Positions 27,276 through 35,842 of a DNA stretch of 64,000 nucleotides are shown piece after piece. The stretch is taken from assembly GCA_028289605.1 (NCBI GenBank), contig JANQON010000009.1, positions 124,001-188,000 on the forward strand. Reading direction: 5' to 3'. The first letter of the stretch is position 1; the number at the start of each line of letters is the position of its first letter. Source of the stretch: Hyphococcus sp. Lineage in GTDB: Bacteria > Pseudomonadota > Alphaproteobacteria > Caulobacterales > Parvularculaceae. A program made the position numbers and the translations under genes. The notes beneath the pieces were generated by a model. It was not told the DNA's origin and ran no database searches. It worked only from the letters and a program-made list of their open reading frames with translations.

Positions 27276-28577
27276 ATGATCCCGAGATATACGCGACCGG
27301 AAATGGCCGACATCTGGTCGCCGGAAACAAAATACCGCATCTGGTTCGAAATAGAGGCGCACGCGGCCATGCGCATGGGCGAACTCGGCGTGATTCCGAA
27401 AGAGGCGGCGCGATCGGTCTGGGACAAGGGCGCTGACGCCTCATTCGACGCAGACCGCATCGACGAAATCGAGCGCGAGGTGAAACACGACGTGATCGCC
27501 TTTCTGACGCATCTGTCAGAACTGGTCGGCCCGGAAGCGCGTTTCGTTCATCAGGGCATGACGTCTTCCGACGTTCTCGACACCTGTCTTTCCGTGCAAC
27601 TTGCACGCGCCAGCGACCTGTTGCTGGCGGGCATGGACCGCCTGCTGGCGGCGCTCAAAAAGCGGGCTCTTGAGCACAAGGACACAATTTGCGTCGGCCG
27701 CAGCCACGGTATTCACGCCGAGCCGACCACATTCGGCGTCAAGCTCGCCACCTTTTATGCGGAGTTTGACCGGGCGCGGCGCCGGCTCGAAACGGCGCGC
27801 GAAGAAGTCGCCGTCTGCGCCATTTCGGGCGCCGTCGGCACATTCGCCAATGTCGACCCGTCCGTGGAGGCCTATGTAGCGGAGAAAATGGGCCTCGCCG
27901 TTGAGCCGGTGTCCACCCAGGTTATCCCGCGCGATCGCCATGCCGCCTTCTTTGCTGCGCTCGGCGTGGTCGCCTCATCGATTGAACGTCTCGCGGTTGA
28001 AATCCGTCATCTCCAGCGTTCGGAGGTCCTTGAAGCGGAGGAGTTTTTCTCCAAGGGGCAAAAGGGATCGTCGGCCATGCCCCACAAAAGAAATCCGATC
28101 TTGACGGAAAACCTCACCGGCCTCGCCCGGCTGGTGCGGATGTGCGTGATCCCGGCGATGGAGAACGTCGCGCTGTGGCATGAACGCGACATTTCCCACT
28201 CCTCGGTTGAACGCGGCATCGGGCCGGATGCGACGGTGCATCTCGATTTCGCCATTCACCGCATCGCCGGGGTGGTGGAAAATCTCGTCGTCTACCCGGA
28301 CCGCATGCAGGAAAACCTGGACCGCCTGGGCGGCCTTATTTTCTCACAGAGGGTCTTGCTTGCGCTGACGCAGGCGGGCGTCAGCCGCGAGGATTCCTAT
28401 TCTTACGTGCAGCGCAACGCCATGCCCGCCTGGCGAGGGGAAGGCGCGTTCCTGGACCTACTAAAAGCTGACAAAGACGTCGCCGCGAGACTTTCAGGCG
28501 AGGACCTTGACGCCCTCTTCGACTATGGTTGGCACACGAAGCATGTGGACACGATTTTTGACCGAGTGTTTGGGTAG
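27276..28577 (+). CDS. purB: adenylosuccinate lyase
   Basis: 433 aa. Removes fumarate in two purine steps (SAICAR to AICAR, adenylosuccinate to AMP). Superfamily landmarks: ARFVHQGMTSSDVLDTCLSV, VGRSHGIHAEPTTFG with the catalytic His, and the signature loop KGQKGSSAMPHKRNPILTEN. The N-terminus MIPRYTRPEMADIWSPE is typical of the short, Bacillus-like PurB class widespread in alphaproteobacteria. End of a likely tdh-ompA-small ORF-purB transcript; REP elements follow. Confidence 0.97.
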   Translation: MIPRYTRPEMADIWSPETKYRIWFEIEAHAAMRMGELGVIPKEAARSVWDKGADASFDADRIDEIEREVKHDVIAFLTHLSELVGPEARFVHQGMTSSDVLDTCLSVQLARASDLLLAGMDRLLAALKKRALEHKDTICVGRSHGIHAEPTTFGVKLATFYAEFDRARRRLETAREEVAVCAISGAVGTFANVDPSVEAYVAEKMGLAVEPVSTQVIPRDRHAAFFAALGVVASSIERLAVEIRHLQRSEVLEAEEFFSKGQKGSSAMPHKRNPILTENLTGLARLVRMCVIPAMENVALWHERDISHSSVERGIGPDATVHLDFAIHRIAGVVENLVVYPDRMQENLDRLGGLIFSQRVLLALTQAGVSREDSYSYVQRNAMPAWRGEGAFLDLLKADKDVAARLSGEDLDALFDYGWHTKHVDTIFDRVFG

Positions 28578-28596
28578 GGTGAATGTGAAGGCCCGA

Positions 28597-28810
28597 CCTC
28601 CCCGGCGAAAGCCGGGGTCCAGGAAGGGTTCAGAGTGACGGCGCTCGATTGTCCACGAAAATCTATGCAGCGACGGCTCGAATAGCGCTTCCATCCATCC
28701 TTCGAGGCGCCTTCGGCGCACCTCAGGAAGAGGACGGGAGGTTGTTGAACAATGAAAATTCCTCATCCTGAGGCGCCGGCGTAGCCGGCCTCGAAGGACG
28801 AGGAATTTCG
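28597..28810. repeat. cluster of REP palindromes downstream of purB
   Basis: Three elements: CCCCGGCGAAAGCCGGGGTC at about 28600-28619; CCTTCGAGGCGCCTTCGGCG with CACCTCAGG at about 28699-28727; and the inverse-oriented CCTGAGGCGCCGGCGTAGCC with GGCCTCGAAGG at about 28767-28797. The last two are facing copies of the same family found inside the 11412-11594 element, forming a BIME-like pair. No gene is seen in 28578-28860. Confidence 0.8.
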
Positions 28811-28860
28811 ACTCCAGTCAAATGCAAACATCCTCCCGCGGAACCATCATGCAACAAGCT

Positions 28861-29325
28861 CTAGTCCGCCCGCTGCACAAACGCATTAACCAGCGCCGCG
28901 ACGAGGCCTGCGACCGCGATCATGAACAACGTCATTGACGCGGCCTCGGAAAAGTCGCTCGCAGCGAAGGGGCCGCCCGCAGCCAGCACGTCAACCGGCT
29001 TCGGATCGGCGTAGCCGTCCGGCGTCACGACGCCCAGAAACGGCGACAGGTGAAACGCCACCGCGCCCAGAAACGGCAGCACCGCCAGCTTGGCGCCGAA
29101 GCTGCGCGTCATCGGCAAGATGACCAGAACGCCGGCGAGCAGCTCCAGCGCGCCCGTGGCGTAGTTTCCCAGGGGATAGGCGTATTCGGCGAAGGGAACC
29201 CCCGCGCCGGCCGCCTTGAACTCGATATAGGGAAAAATGTGCGCCCCGCCGGTGAACTTGGCGACGCCGAAAAAGATCAAAAAACCGCCGACCGCCAAGG
29301 CCAGCACCCATTTTACAATACCCAT
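28861..29325 (-). CDS. DoxX-like membrane protein
   Basis: 154 aa with four hydrophobic spans: VLALAVGGFLIFFGVAKF at the N-terminus, GNYATGALELLAGVLVILPM, LAVLPFLGAVAFHLSPF, and LFMIAVAGLVAALVNAF. The FFGVAKFTGG pattern and four-helix layout fit the DoxX/DoxD family, often linked to thiol or redox chemistry but without one assigned reaction. It has its own upstream region and faces the REP cluster. Confidence 0.65.
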   Translation of the reverse strand: MGIVKWVLALAVGGFLIFFGVAKFTGGAHIFPYIEFKAAGAGVPFAEYAYPLGNYATGALELLAGVLVILPMTRSFGAKLAVLPFLGAVAFHLSPFLGVVTPDGYADPKPVDVLAAGGPFAASDFSEAASMTLFMIAVAGLVAALVNAFVQRAD

Positions 29326-29508
29326 AACGCCCGCTCCTTGTCCCGTTGCGCCCTAGCGGCGCTCTTCTGCGCCCCGGAATTTGGCGCTAAAGGCCCCCTC
29401 GCGCCAGTGACGATGATACACAACGCTGTGACCCGCGGCGTGATCAACACGTCCCGCAGCCGCCCGCAGCCGGCACCGATTTTCGGCTTAAAAGGGGAGT
29501 TTTCCGGC

Positions 29509-29536
29509 TTGACTTTGGGGGATTGGCGCGTATTTT
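29509..29536 (+). promoter_or_regulatory. probable rpmG promoter
   Basis: TTGACT, 16-bp spacer, TATTTT, about 55 bp upstream of the rpmG ATG. It is the best sigma-70-like match in the DoxX-rpmG gap. Confidence 0.45.
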
Positions 29537-29590
29537 CCGCCGCTCGCCGACGGCCCTCTCGCGTTTGGGCCGCGCCAAGGAGCACGCGTC

Positions 29591-29758
29591 ATGGCCAAGC
29601 CGACCACCGTAAAGATCCGCCTGAATTCGACGGCGGGCACCGGCTTTTTCTACGTCACGAAAAAGAACACCCGGACCATGACCGAGAAAATGGTCGTGCG
29701 CAAATACGACCCGGTCGCGCGCAAACATGTCGAATTCAAGGAAGGCAAGATCAAGTAA
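29591..29758 (+). CDS. rpmG: 50S ribosomal protein L33
   Basis: 55 aa: starts [20 protein letters not shown], contains [20 protein letters not shown], and ends [11 protein letters not shown], which is the standard L33 sequence. The zinc-binding CxxC pairs seen in some L33 paralogues are absent, so this is the C-minus form. AAGGAG lies about 10 nt upstream and a strong intrinsic terminator follows 32 nt after the stop, making this a monocistronic unit. Confidence 0.97.
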   Translation: MAKPTTVKIRLNSTAGTGFFYVTKKNTRTMTEKMVVRKYDPVARKHVEFKEGKIK

Positions 29759-29790
29759 GACCTGCTCTTCTGTTCGATCGGAAAGACGAA

Positions 29791-29815
29791 AGCCGCCGGT
29801 TCCGGCGGCTTTTTT
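29791..29815 (+). terminator. rpmG terminator
   Basis: AGCCGCCGG and CCGGCGGCT form a 9-bp GC-rich stem followed by a run of T residues. It lies between rpmG and the convergent pleD gene. Confidence 0.9.
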
Positions 29816-29841
29816 GCGTTTTGGGGGCGATTCGTTCGCGG

Positions 29842-31215
29842 CTAGGCGGCGCGATTGATGACCTTGTTTCGCCCGGCGGTCTTGGCTTCGTAAAGCGCTT
29901 CGTCCGCCCGCTTGATCAGCTTCTGCGCGGTGTCTTCTTCCGGCCCGTTCTCTGTTGACGCAATGCCGATAGACGTCGTCACCTCGAGTTCGTCCCGGGC
30001 GCCGTTCACCACGAATTTCGCGTTGGCGATTTCGTGGCGCAGGCGCTCGGCCACCACCGCGGCGAAGTTCGCATCCGTGTCCGGCATGGCGATCAGGAAT
30101 TCCTCTCCGCCATAGCGACAGGCGAGATCGATGCCGCGAACCGACCGCGACATACGCTCGGCGAATTCCTGGATGACCTTATCGCCCACATCGTGACCGT
30201 GGCTGTCGTTGATCTTCTTGAAGTGGTCGATGTCGAGGATCATCACCGCCAACGGTCGACCGGTCCAATAGGCGCGGTCGAACATCGCCGTCAGATGGCT
30301 CGCCAGATAGCGGCGGTTGTAAAGCCCCGTGAGCTGATCGGTCACCGCCATTTCAAGGCTCGCCTGGAACGACGAGCGCAACTGGTCGACATAGTGCTTG
30401 CGGCGCAGTTGTGTGGCGACGCGCGCGGCAAGCTCGTTCTTGTCGACCGGACGCGTCAAATAGTCGTTCACGCCGATGTCGAGGGCCCGCACGAGTTTGC
30501 GCGTATCGCCCTGGCGCACCACCGCAAGGATGGGCGTCAGGCGCGTTTCCTCGAACGACCGGATCGACGAGCAGAGGCGCAGAGGGTCCATCGCCTCCAG
30601 CGACATATTGACGACAATGAGGTCGAAATCGCCGGAACGCGCACGGCCGAGCGCAATTTCCGGTTCGGTCTCATGAGCCACATTGAAAGTGTCGTCGAGC
30701 GCTTTCTGCAGCCGCTCGATCTGTTCTTCGTTATCGTCGATGACGAAGATGCGGTGTTCGATGCTGTCGAGGTCAACCTCGATATTGGAGACGACGCCGA
30801 GCCCTTTGCCGGTAGCATGACGGGCGCGAAGCTCATCCGTCATCATCTTCAGACGGGTTAGACTGCGCACGCGCGCGAACAGCGCCAGGTCCTCCACGGG
30901 CTTGGTCAGGAAGTCATCCGCGCCTGCTTCCAGTCCGGCGACACGATCCGCCTGCTGATCAAGGGCTGTCACCATGACGATTGGGATATGCGTCGTCTCC
31001 GGATCGGCCTTTATGCGCCGACAGGCTTCGAAGCCGTCCATGCCCGGCATCATCACGTCGAGCAGAATGATATCCGGTTGCTCCGAAGCGGCCTTGTGCA
31101 CCGCTTCCTGTCCGGAATAGGCGCCGAGCACGTCAAAATATTCCGCGCGAAGTTTTGCTTCGAGCAGTTTGACATTAGGTTCCAGATCATCGACGACCAA
31201 TACGCGCGCCGTCAT
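29842..31215 (-). CDS. pleD: diguanylate cyclase response regulator PleD
   Basis: 457 aa: receiver domain 1 (about 1-120, phosphoacceptor Asp53 in IILLDVMMPG), a degenerate adaptor receiver domain (about 150-275, VIDDNEEQIE), and GGDEF (about 290-455) with the active site YGGEEF. The inhibitory I-site RGID lies five residues before GGEEF, so product inhibition by c-di-GMP is expected. Order and motifs match Caulobacter PleD, which drives the swarmer-to-stalked transition. It sits 44 nt downstream of divK, its partner in the same polarity pathway. Confidence 0.95.
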   Translation of the reverse strand: MTARVLVVDDLEPNVKLLEAKLRAEYFDVLGAYSGQEAVHKAASEQPDIILLDVMMPGMDGFEACRRIKADPETTHIPIVMVTALDQQADRVAGLEAGADDFLTKPVEDLALFARVRSLTRLKMMTDELRARHATGKGLGVVSNIEVDLDSIEHRIFVIDDNEEQIERLQKALDDTFNVAHETEPEIALGRARSGDFDLIVVNMSLEAMDPLRLCSSIRSFEETRLTPILAVVRQGDTRKLVRALDIGVNDYLTRPVDKNELAARVATQLRRKHYVDQLRSSFQASLEMAVTDQLTGLYNRRYLASHLTAMFDRAYWTGRPLAVMILDIDHFKKINDSHGHDVGDKVIQEFAERMSRSVRGIDLACRYGGEEFLIAMPDTDANFAAVVAERLRHEIANAKFVVNGARDELEVTTSIGIASTENGPEEDTAQKLIKRADEALYEAKTAGRNKVINRAA

Positions 31216-31259
31216 GTAGCCCCCGCGAGACTAGAGTGGACAACAGTTTTTCCGCGAGG

Positions 31260-31661
31260 CTAGTCCAAATACCTTTTCACTTTCTCAAGAAAAGCGCTGA
31301 CTGAAATGGGTTTGGCGATATAATCTTCGCAGCCGCCCTGGCGGATGCGTTCCTCGTCGCCTTTCATCGCAAAAGCCGTCACGGCGATGATCGGAATATC
31401 AACGAGTTCTTCATTATTCTTAATTTTTTGCGTCACCTCGAGGCCCGAAACCTCCGGGAGCTGAATATCCATCAAGATCAGGTCGGGACGGTGTTCCGCG
31501 GCGAGCGCAAGCGCCTGTGAGCCCGTGCGCGCCTCAATTGTGTTATAGCCGTGCGCTTCGAGCAAATCATGAAACAGCTTCATGTTCAGCTCGTTGTCTT
31601 CCACAATCAGGACCGTTTTCGCGGCCGCCGGCGCTTCCGTCTGTACCATCGCGGACAACAT
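31260..31661 (-). CDS. divK: single-domain response regulator DivK
   Basis: 133 aa receiver with no output domain. [20 protein letters not shown], the phosphoacceptor in [10 protein letters not shown] (Asp65, or Asp61 from the second ATG) and [19 protein letters not shown] are near-identical to Caulobacter DivK as I recall it. DivK connects the PleC/DivJ kinases to DivL-CckA and thereby lowers CtrA activity. The start could be MLSAM or, four codons later, MVQTE. It leads the divK-pleD operon. Confidence 0.95.
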   Translation of the reverse strand: MLSAMVQTEAPAAAKTVLIVEDNELNMKLFHDLLEAHGYNTIEARTGSQALALAAEHRPDLILMDIQLPEVSGLEVTQKIKNNEELVDIPIIAVTAFAMKGDEERIRQGGCEDYIAKPISVSAFLEKVKRYLD

Positions 31662-31730
31662 AGATTCTTTTACGCCTTCTCGCGCCCGCTGATTCGGGCG
31701 TTGCGTTCGTTACGTTTTGCATCAAAGGTC

Positions 31731-31798
31731 TTAATCGAATGTTTATCTTGTCGGCCGGATTCCGTTGTTTTTGACGGATCCTGGTAACCCTTTGTTAA
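31731..31798. promoter_or_regulatory. two candidate CtrA boxes in the divK-dinB gap
   Basis: TTAA-N7-TTTA at 31731-31745 and GTAA-N7-TTAA at 31784-31798 each match the CtrA consensus TTAA-N7-TTAA at 7 of 8 positions. The first is 70 bp before divK and the second abuts dinB. divK is under CtrA control in Caulobacter, which makes the first site credible. Confidence 0.4.
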
Positions 31799-31801
31799 AC
31801 T

Positions 31802-33085
31802 ATGGCTTCTGACAGCGCCCTGAACGCAATTTGCCGCGACTGCGGAACGCCGGCGGCGGCCGAATCAGAGCCGTGCGCGCGATGCGGCGCCCGCGCGCTT
31901 GTTTCCCATCCTGAGCTTTTTGACCTGTCGATCGCGCATTTAGACTGCGACGCCTTTTACGCGGCCATCGAAAAACGGGACGATCCCTCCCTCGCCGACC
32001 GCCCTGTGATTGTGGGCGGCGGCGTGCGCGGCGTGGTATCCACCGCCTGTTACGTGGCGCGCACCTATGGCGTCCGGTCCGCCATGCCGATGTTCAAGGC
32101 GCTGAAAGCGTGTCCCGACGCCGTCGTGATCAAGCCGAATATGACCAAATACGCCGACGCCGGCAGGGCGATTCGCGACATGATGCGCGAACTCACGCCC
32201 CTGGTGGAGCCGCTCTCCATAGACGAGGCTTTCATGGACCTCTCCGGCACGGAGCGCCTTCACGGCGCGTCGCCGGCGGAAATGATGGTCCGGCTGCAGC
32301 GCCGGATCGAGCGCGAGATCGGCGTCACCGCTTCGGTCGGCCTTTCCCACAACAAGTTTCTCGCCAAGGTCGCATCGGATCTCGACAAGCCGCGCGGGTT
32401 TTCGGTCATCGGGCGCGAGGAAACAACGGCGTTCCTCGCCAGCCTGCCGATAACGGCGATCTGGGGCGTCGGCCGCGCCATGGCCGAAAAGCTCGAAGGC
32501 GACGGGCTGAAAACAGTCGGCCAGCTCCAGACCATGGACGCCGGCGACCTTGCTAAACGCTACGGCGAGCTTGGCCTCAGGCTGGCGCGGCTTTCGCGCG
32601 GCGACGACGCCCGCGCCGTCAAGCCGGAACGGGAAACCAAGAGCGTATCCTCGGAGACAACATTCAACAGCGATATCTCGGATATTCAATGGCTTGAGGA
32701 CATTCTTTGGGAGCTTTGCGAAAAGGTCTCCGCGCGCATGAAAGCAAGCGGCTTTGAGGGCCGCGTCATTACTCTCAAGATCAAGTCCCATGACTTTCGC
32801 ACCGTCACCCGGCGGGTCACGTTAGAGGCGCCGACCAATCTGGCGCGTCTCGCCTTCGCCGCGGCCAAGCGCATGCTCTATGAAGCCGCCCCGGGCAACG
32901 CCTGGCGTCTGATCGGCGTCGGCTTTTCCGGCCTGTCGCCCGACGGCGCCCACCCCGTCCAGGATCTGTTCGGAGACGAAACCGCGCGCCTCGCCGCCCA
33001 GGAGCACGCAATAGACGCCATTCGCGAGCGGTTCGGGAAGGATTCGATCGGAGCGGGACGGTCGTTGCGGTCGAGGAAGCGGTAG
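31802..33085 (+). CDS. dinB: DNA polymerase IV with N-terminal zinc-finger-like extension
   Basis: 427 aa Y-family polymerase for translesion synthesis. The catalytic acidic residues are in IAHLDCDAFYAAIEK and PLSIDEAFMDLSG; the thumb helix-hairpin-helix is ITAIWGVGRAMAEKLEGDG; and the little-finger domain follows (about 290-395). Before the palm is a 30-residue extension with two cysteine pairs, CRDCGTPAAAESEPCARCG, spaced like a zinc ribbon; similar extensions occur in alphaproteobacterial DinB. The ATG follows the intergenic TTAA almost directly, so the 5' leader must be very short or the promoter lies further up. Confidence 0.94.
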   Translation: MASDSALNAICRDCGTPAAAESEPCARCGARALVSHPELFDLSIAHLDCDAFYAAIEKRDDPSLADRPVIVGGGVRGVVSTACYVARTYGVRSAMPMFKALKACPDAVVIKPNMTKYADAGRAIRDMMRELTPLVEPLSIDEAFMDLSGTERLHGASPAEMMVRLQRRIEREIGVTASVGLSHNKFLAKVASDLDKPRGFSVIGREETTAFLASLPITAIWGVGRAMAEKLEGDGLKTVGQLQTMDAGDLAKRYGELGLRLARLSRGDDARAVKPERETKSVSSETTFNSDISDIQWLEDILWELCEKVSARMKASGFEGRVITLKIKSHDFRTVTRRVTLEAPTNLARLAFAAAKRMLYEAAPGNAWRLIGVGFSGLSPDGAHPVQDLFGDETARLAAQEHAIDAIRERFGKDSIGAGRSLRSRKR

Positions 33086-33109
33086 CCGATTTCCCGGCAG
33101 CAATATTTC

Positions 33110-33205
33110 CCCCGCTCATCCCGGCGAAAGCCGGGATCTCATTCGGCATGTTCCGGAGCAAGTTACAGGAGGTCCCGGCTTTCGCCGGGATGAGCGGAGG
33201 TTGAG
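33110..33205. repeat. inverted pair of REP palindromes between dinB and the S9 peptidase gene
   Basis: CCGCTCATCCCGGCGAAAGC with CGGGAT near 33111-33137, and its inverse CCCGGCTTTCGCCGGGATGA with GCGG near 33175-33199, separated by about 40 bp. Each half is itself a hairpin, and the two could pair with each other. Being between convergent genes it may serve as a transcription end. Same family as at 11629-11764 and 28600. Confidence 0.85.
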
Positions 33206-33228
33206 GACCAAGATGCCAGCCCCCCACT

Positions 33229-35457
33229 TCACTTCTCAGGCTCGGCGTCCTCCAGGCCCACCGCCTTCAACGCAAACGCATAAAGATGCGCGCGCTCTTC
33301 CAGCCGCTCAAACCGCGCCGCCGAACCGCCGTGGCCTGCATCCATGTTGATGCGCAAGACGAACGGGCCGCCCCTAGCATCGTCGCGCAGCCGCGCAATC
33401 CATTTCGCCGGTTCCCAATAGGTGACGCGATAATCGGTCAGGCCCGCGGTGGCCATGATCGGCGGATAGTCTGTACCGCGAATATTGTCATACGGGGAAT
33501 ATTCCGCGATCCAGCCATATTGTTCGGCGCTGGTGATCGGGTTGCCCCACTCTTCCCATTCAGGCGGCGTCAGCGGCAGGTCTGCGTCGGAGATGGTGGT
33601 GATCACATCGACAAACGGCACCGCAGCGATAACGCCGGCGAAGAGTTCAGGACGCAAATTCACCGTCGCGCCGACCAAGAGCCCGCCGGCGCTGCCGCCA
33701 TAGATCACAATCTTCTTTTGCGACGTATACTTTCGGTCGATCAGCGCTTCGGCGGCGGCGGCGAAGTCGGTGAACGTATTCATTTTCTTGTCGAGCTTGC
33801 CGTCAAGATACCACTGCCGGCCCTTCGCCGCGCCGCCCCTGATGTGGGCGAGCGCATAGATCATACCGCGGTCGACGAGCGACAGAACGCTGGTCGAAAA
33901 ACTGTCCGGAATCGTAGCGCCGTATGACCCGTAGCCGTAAAGAAGCGCCGGCGCCGATCCGTCCACCGGCGTCGACTTCAAGCGCAACACCATCACCGGG
34001 ATTTTGGCGCCGTCGGCCGCCTCCGCATCGATGCGTTCAACCACATAACGCGCCGGATCGTGACCGGACGGCACTTCAAGCGTCTTCAAGAGCGTTCGCT
34101 CCCGGCTCGCCATGTCGTAGTCAAATGTCTGGTCGGGCGTTGAGGGGGACTCATAGCTGAACCGCATGGTCGTCGTGTCGAACTCATATCCGGACCTGAG
34201 ACCGAGACTGTAGGCGGCCTCATCGAAGGCGATATTGTGCGAGGCGCCCTCATAGTCGCTCACCACGATCCGCGGCAGCGCATCGCTGCGCTCATAACGA
34301 ACGAAATAATCCTGAAACGGAATAAACCCTGCAATATAGGTTCCCGCCTCATGGGGCACCCAGTCCGTCCAGTTCTCACGCCCGGGCGAGGAAATCGGCG
34401 CTTTGACCAGCTTAAAGTCGACGGCGCCGTCGGCGTTGGTGCGGATAATGAAGTCGTCGCCGTGATGATCCACGTCGTACTCCACGCCATTCTCGCGGGC
34501 GGCGATCAGAAGCGGCGCCGTCAGGGGCTCAGCCGCCGGAATGGCGCGGACTTCGCTGGTGATCTGGCTGCTGGCGTAAATGAACACAAAGCGCCCGCTC
34601 TGGCTTTTCGAAACGCCGAGGAAGAACCCGGAATCCGCCTCTTCATAGATGACGGGATCATTGGCGGGGTCGGCGCCGAGCGCGTGATACTTCACCCGGA
34701 CGGGGCGCTGATTGTCGTCCCGCTCAACATAGAAAAAACCTTCGGAATTTGCATCCCAGGTCGCCCCGCCTCCGTCAGCGCTTTCAATCACATCGGAAAG
34801 CGCGTCGCCGGACTCGATGTTTCGAACCGTAATCGTATAATACTCCGATCCCAGACGATCGACGGCGACGGCGGCGAGTTCATGGTTGGGGCTGTGGTCG
34901 ACCGACCCGATGGAAAAGAATTCCGATCCTTCGCTTTCCTCGTCGCCGTCATAGATGACTTGTTCATCGCCGCCGTCGCGGGGACTGCGTACAAAGATGG
35001 GATACTCGCCGCCTTCACGGAAGCGCGTCCAATACGCCCAGGGTCCGTCGGGCTGAGGCACGCTCGAATCGTCTTCTTTGATCCGGCCGCGCATTTCCGC
35101 AAATAGCGTTTCGCGCAATGATTCGAGATCGTCGGTGACGGCCTTGTAATATTCGTTTTCCGCCTCGAGGGCGACGCGAATATCGTCATCGAGGGTCGAC
35201 GGATCGCGCAGCACTTGCTGCCACTCTTCGTCGCGCAGCCAGGCGTAGTTATCGGTGCGCGTGACGCCGTGTTGGGTGATCTCAACCGGGCGTTTTTCCA
35301 CGTTGGGCGGATCGATGTCGGCGGCGGCGGCGAATGCGGGCGTCGAATTCATGGAGGACGGTTCCTGAACTGGAGGCGTCTCCCCGCTGTTCTGGCCGCA
35401 GGACGCGACAAACAGGGCGGAGACGACGGCGATAAGAGCGCGAACTGGCTGGACCAT
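33229..35457 (-). CDS. S9A-family prolyl oligopeptidase / oligopeptidase B, lipoprotein
   Basis: 742 aa. The N-terminus is a lipoprotein signal with lipobox VASC (Cys20), so the enzyme is likely anchored in the envelope. The beta-propeller (about 60-450) contains RTDNYAWLRDEEWQQVLRDP, typical of oligopeptidase B; the catalytic alpha/beta-hydrolase domain has Ser in VIYGGSAGGLLVGATVN, Asp in the RDDARGG region and His in NMDAGHGGSAARFE near the C-terminus. It would cleave short peptides after basic or prolyl residues. Envelope location differs from the usual cytosolic PtrB. Confidence 0.9.
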   Translation of the reverse strand: MVQPVRALIAVVSALFVASCGQNSGETPPVQEPSSMNSTPAFAAAADIDPPNVEKRPVEITQHGVTRTDNYAWLRDEEWQQVLRDPSTLDDDIRVALEAENEYYKAVTDDLESLRETLFAEMRGRIKEDDSSVPQPDGPWAYWTRFREGGEYPIFVRSPRDGGDEQVIYDGDEESEGSEFFSIGSVDHSPNHELAAVAVDRLGSEYYTITVRNIESGDALSDVIESADGGGATWDANSEGFFYVERDDNQRPVRVKYHALGADPANDPVIYEEADSGFFLGVSKSQSGRFVFIYASSQITSEVRAIPAAEPLTAPLLIAARENGVEYDVDHHGDDFIIRTNADGAVDFKLVKAPISSPGRENWTDWVPHEAGTYIAGFIPFQDYFVRYERSDALPRIVVSDYEGASHNIAFDEAAYSLGLRSGYEFDTTTMRFSYESPSTPDQTFDYDMASRERTLLKTLEVPSGHDPARYVVERIDAEAADGAKIPVMVLRLKSTPVDGSAPALLYGYGSYGATIPDSFSTSVLSLVDRGMIYALAHIRGGAAKGRQWYLDGKLDKKMNTFTDFAAAAEALIDRKYTSQKKIVIYGGSAGGLLVGATVNLRPELFAGVIAAVPFVDVITTISDADLPLTPPEWEEWGNPITSAEQYGWIAEYSPYDNIRGTDYPPIMATAGLTDYRVTYWEPAKWIARLRDDARGGPFVLRINMDAGHGGSAARFERLEERAHLYAFALKAVGLEDAEPEK

Positions 35458-35544
35458 GACGGCGGAGAACCCCTTTTGGCGCCGCGCGTCACATGGCGGC
35501 GTCTCGGAGATAAGCGGGATTTTGGGATTGATGCAACGGCGTCG

Positions 35545-35658
35545 CTATGGCCGCCCGACCTCATCGGTCGCTTCGGCAGGCGCGGCGGCGGGCGCGTCAG
35601 TCCCAGGGGCGAAGACGAGCAAAGCGAGCGCTGAAACCAAACACAGCAGACGGGTCAT
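35545..35658 (-). CDS. possible small exported peptide
   Basis: 37 codons, MTRLLCLVSALALLVFAPGT then an Ala/Pro/Glu-rich tail ending EATDEVGRP. A short hydrophobic N-terminus after an Arg suggests a signal or anchor segment. GGAGG lies 9 nt upstream of the ATG, the strongest ribosome site in this 385-bp gap. It points toward the S9 peptidase gene 87 nt downstream. Not recognised; it could be non-functional. The remainder of 35458-35842 shows no gene. Confidence 0.4.
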   Translation of the reverse strand: MTRLLCLVSALALLVFAPGTDAPAAAPAEATDEVGRP

Positions 35659-35842
35659 GGGTATCTGCCTCCACGCTGCAAGACATAGGAAACATGACCC
35701 AAGGCTCTCTTACAAAATTGATTCAAATTTTATCTAACCGCTTGAAATGCAGTAAAATTAGCGCGAGGGGCGATTTTTCGGGTGGCCAGCGGCGCGAAGC
35801 GGCGCCATGTCATGCGTTCGACCGATCAGGGGACCATTGACG

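Noticed and set aside
31690-31730. LexA-type box (GTTC-N7-GTTC) in front of dinB
   Set aside because: The best candidate, GTTCGTTACGTTTTG, has two mismatches in the second half-site, too weak to call.
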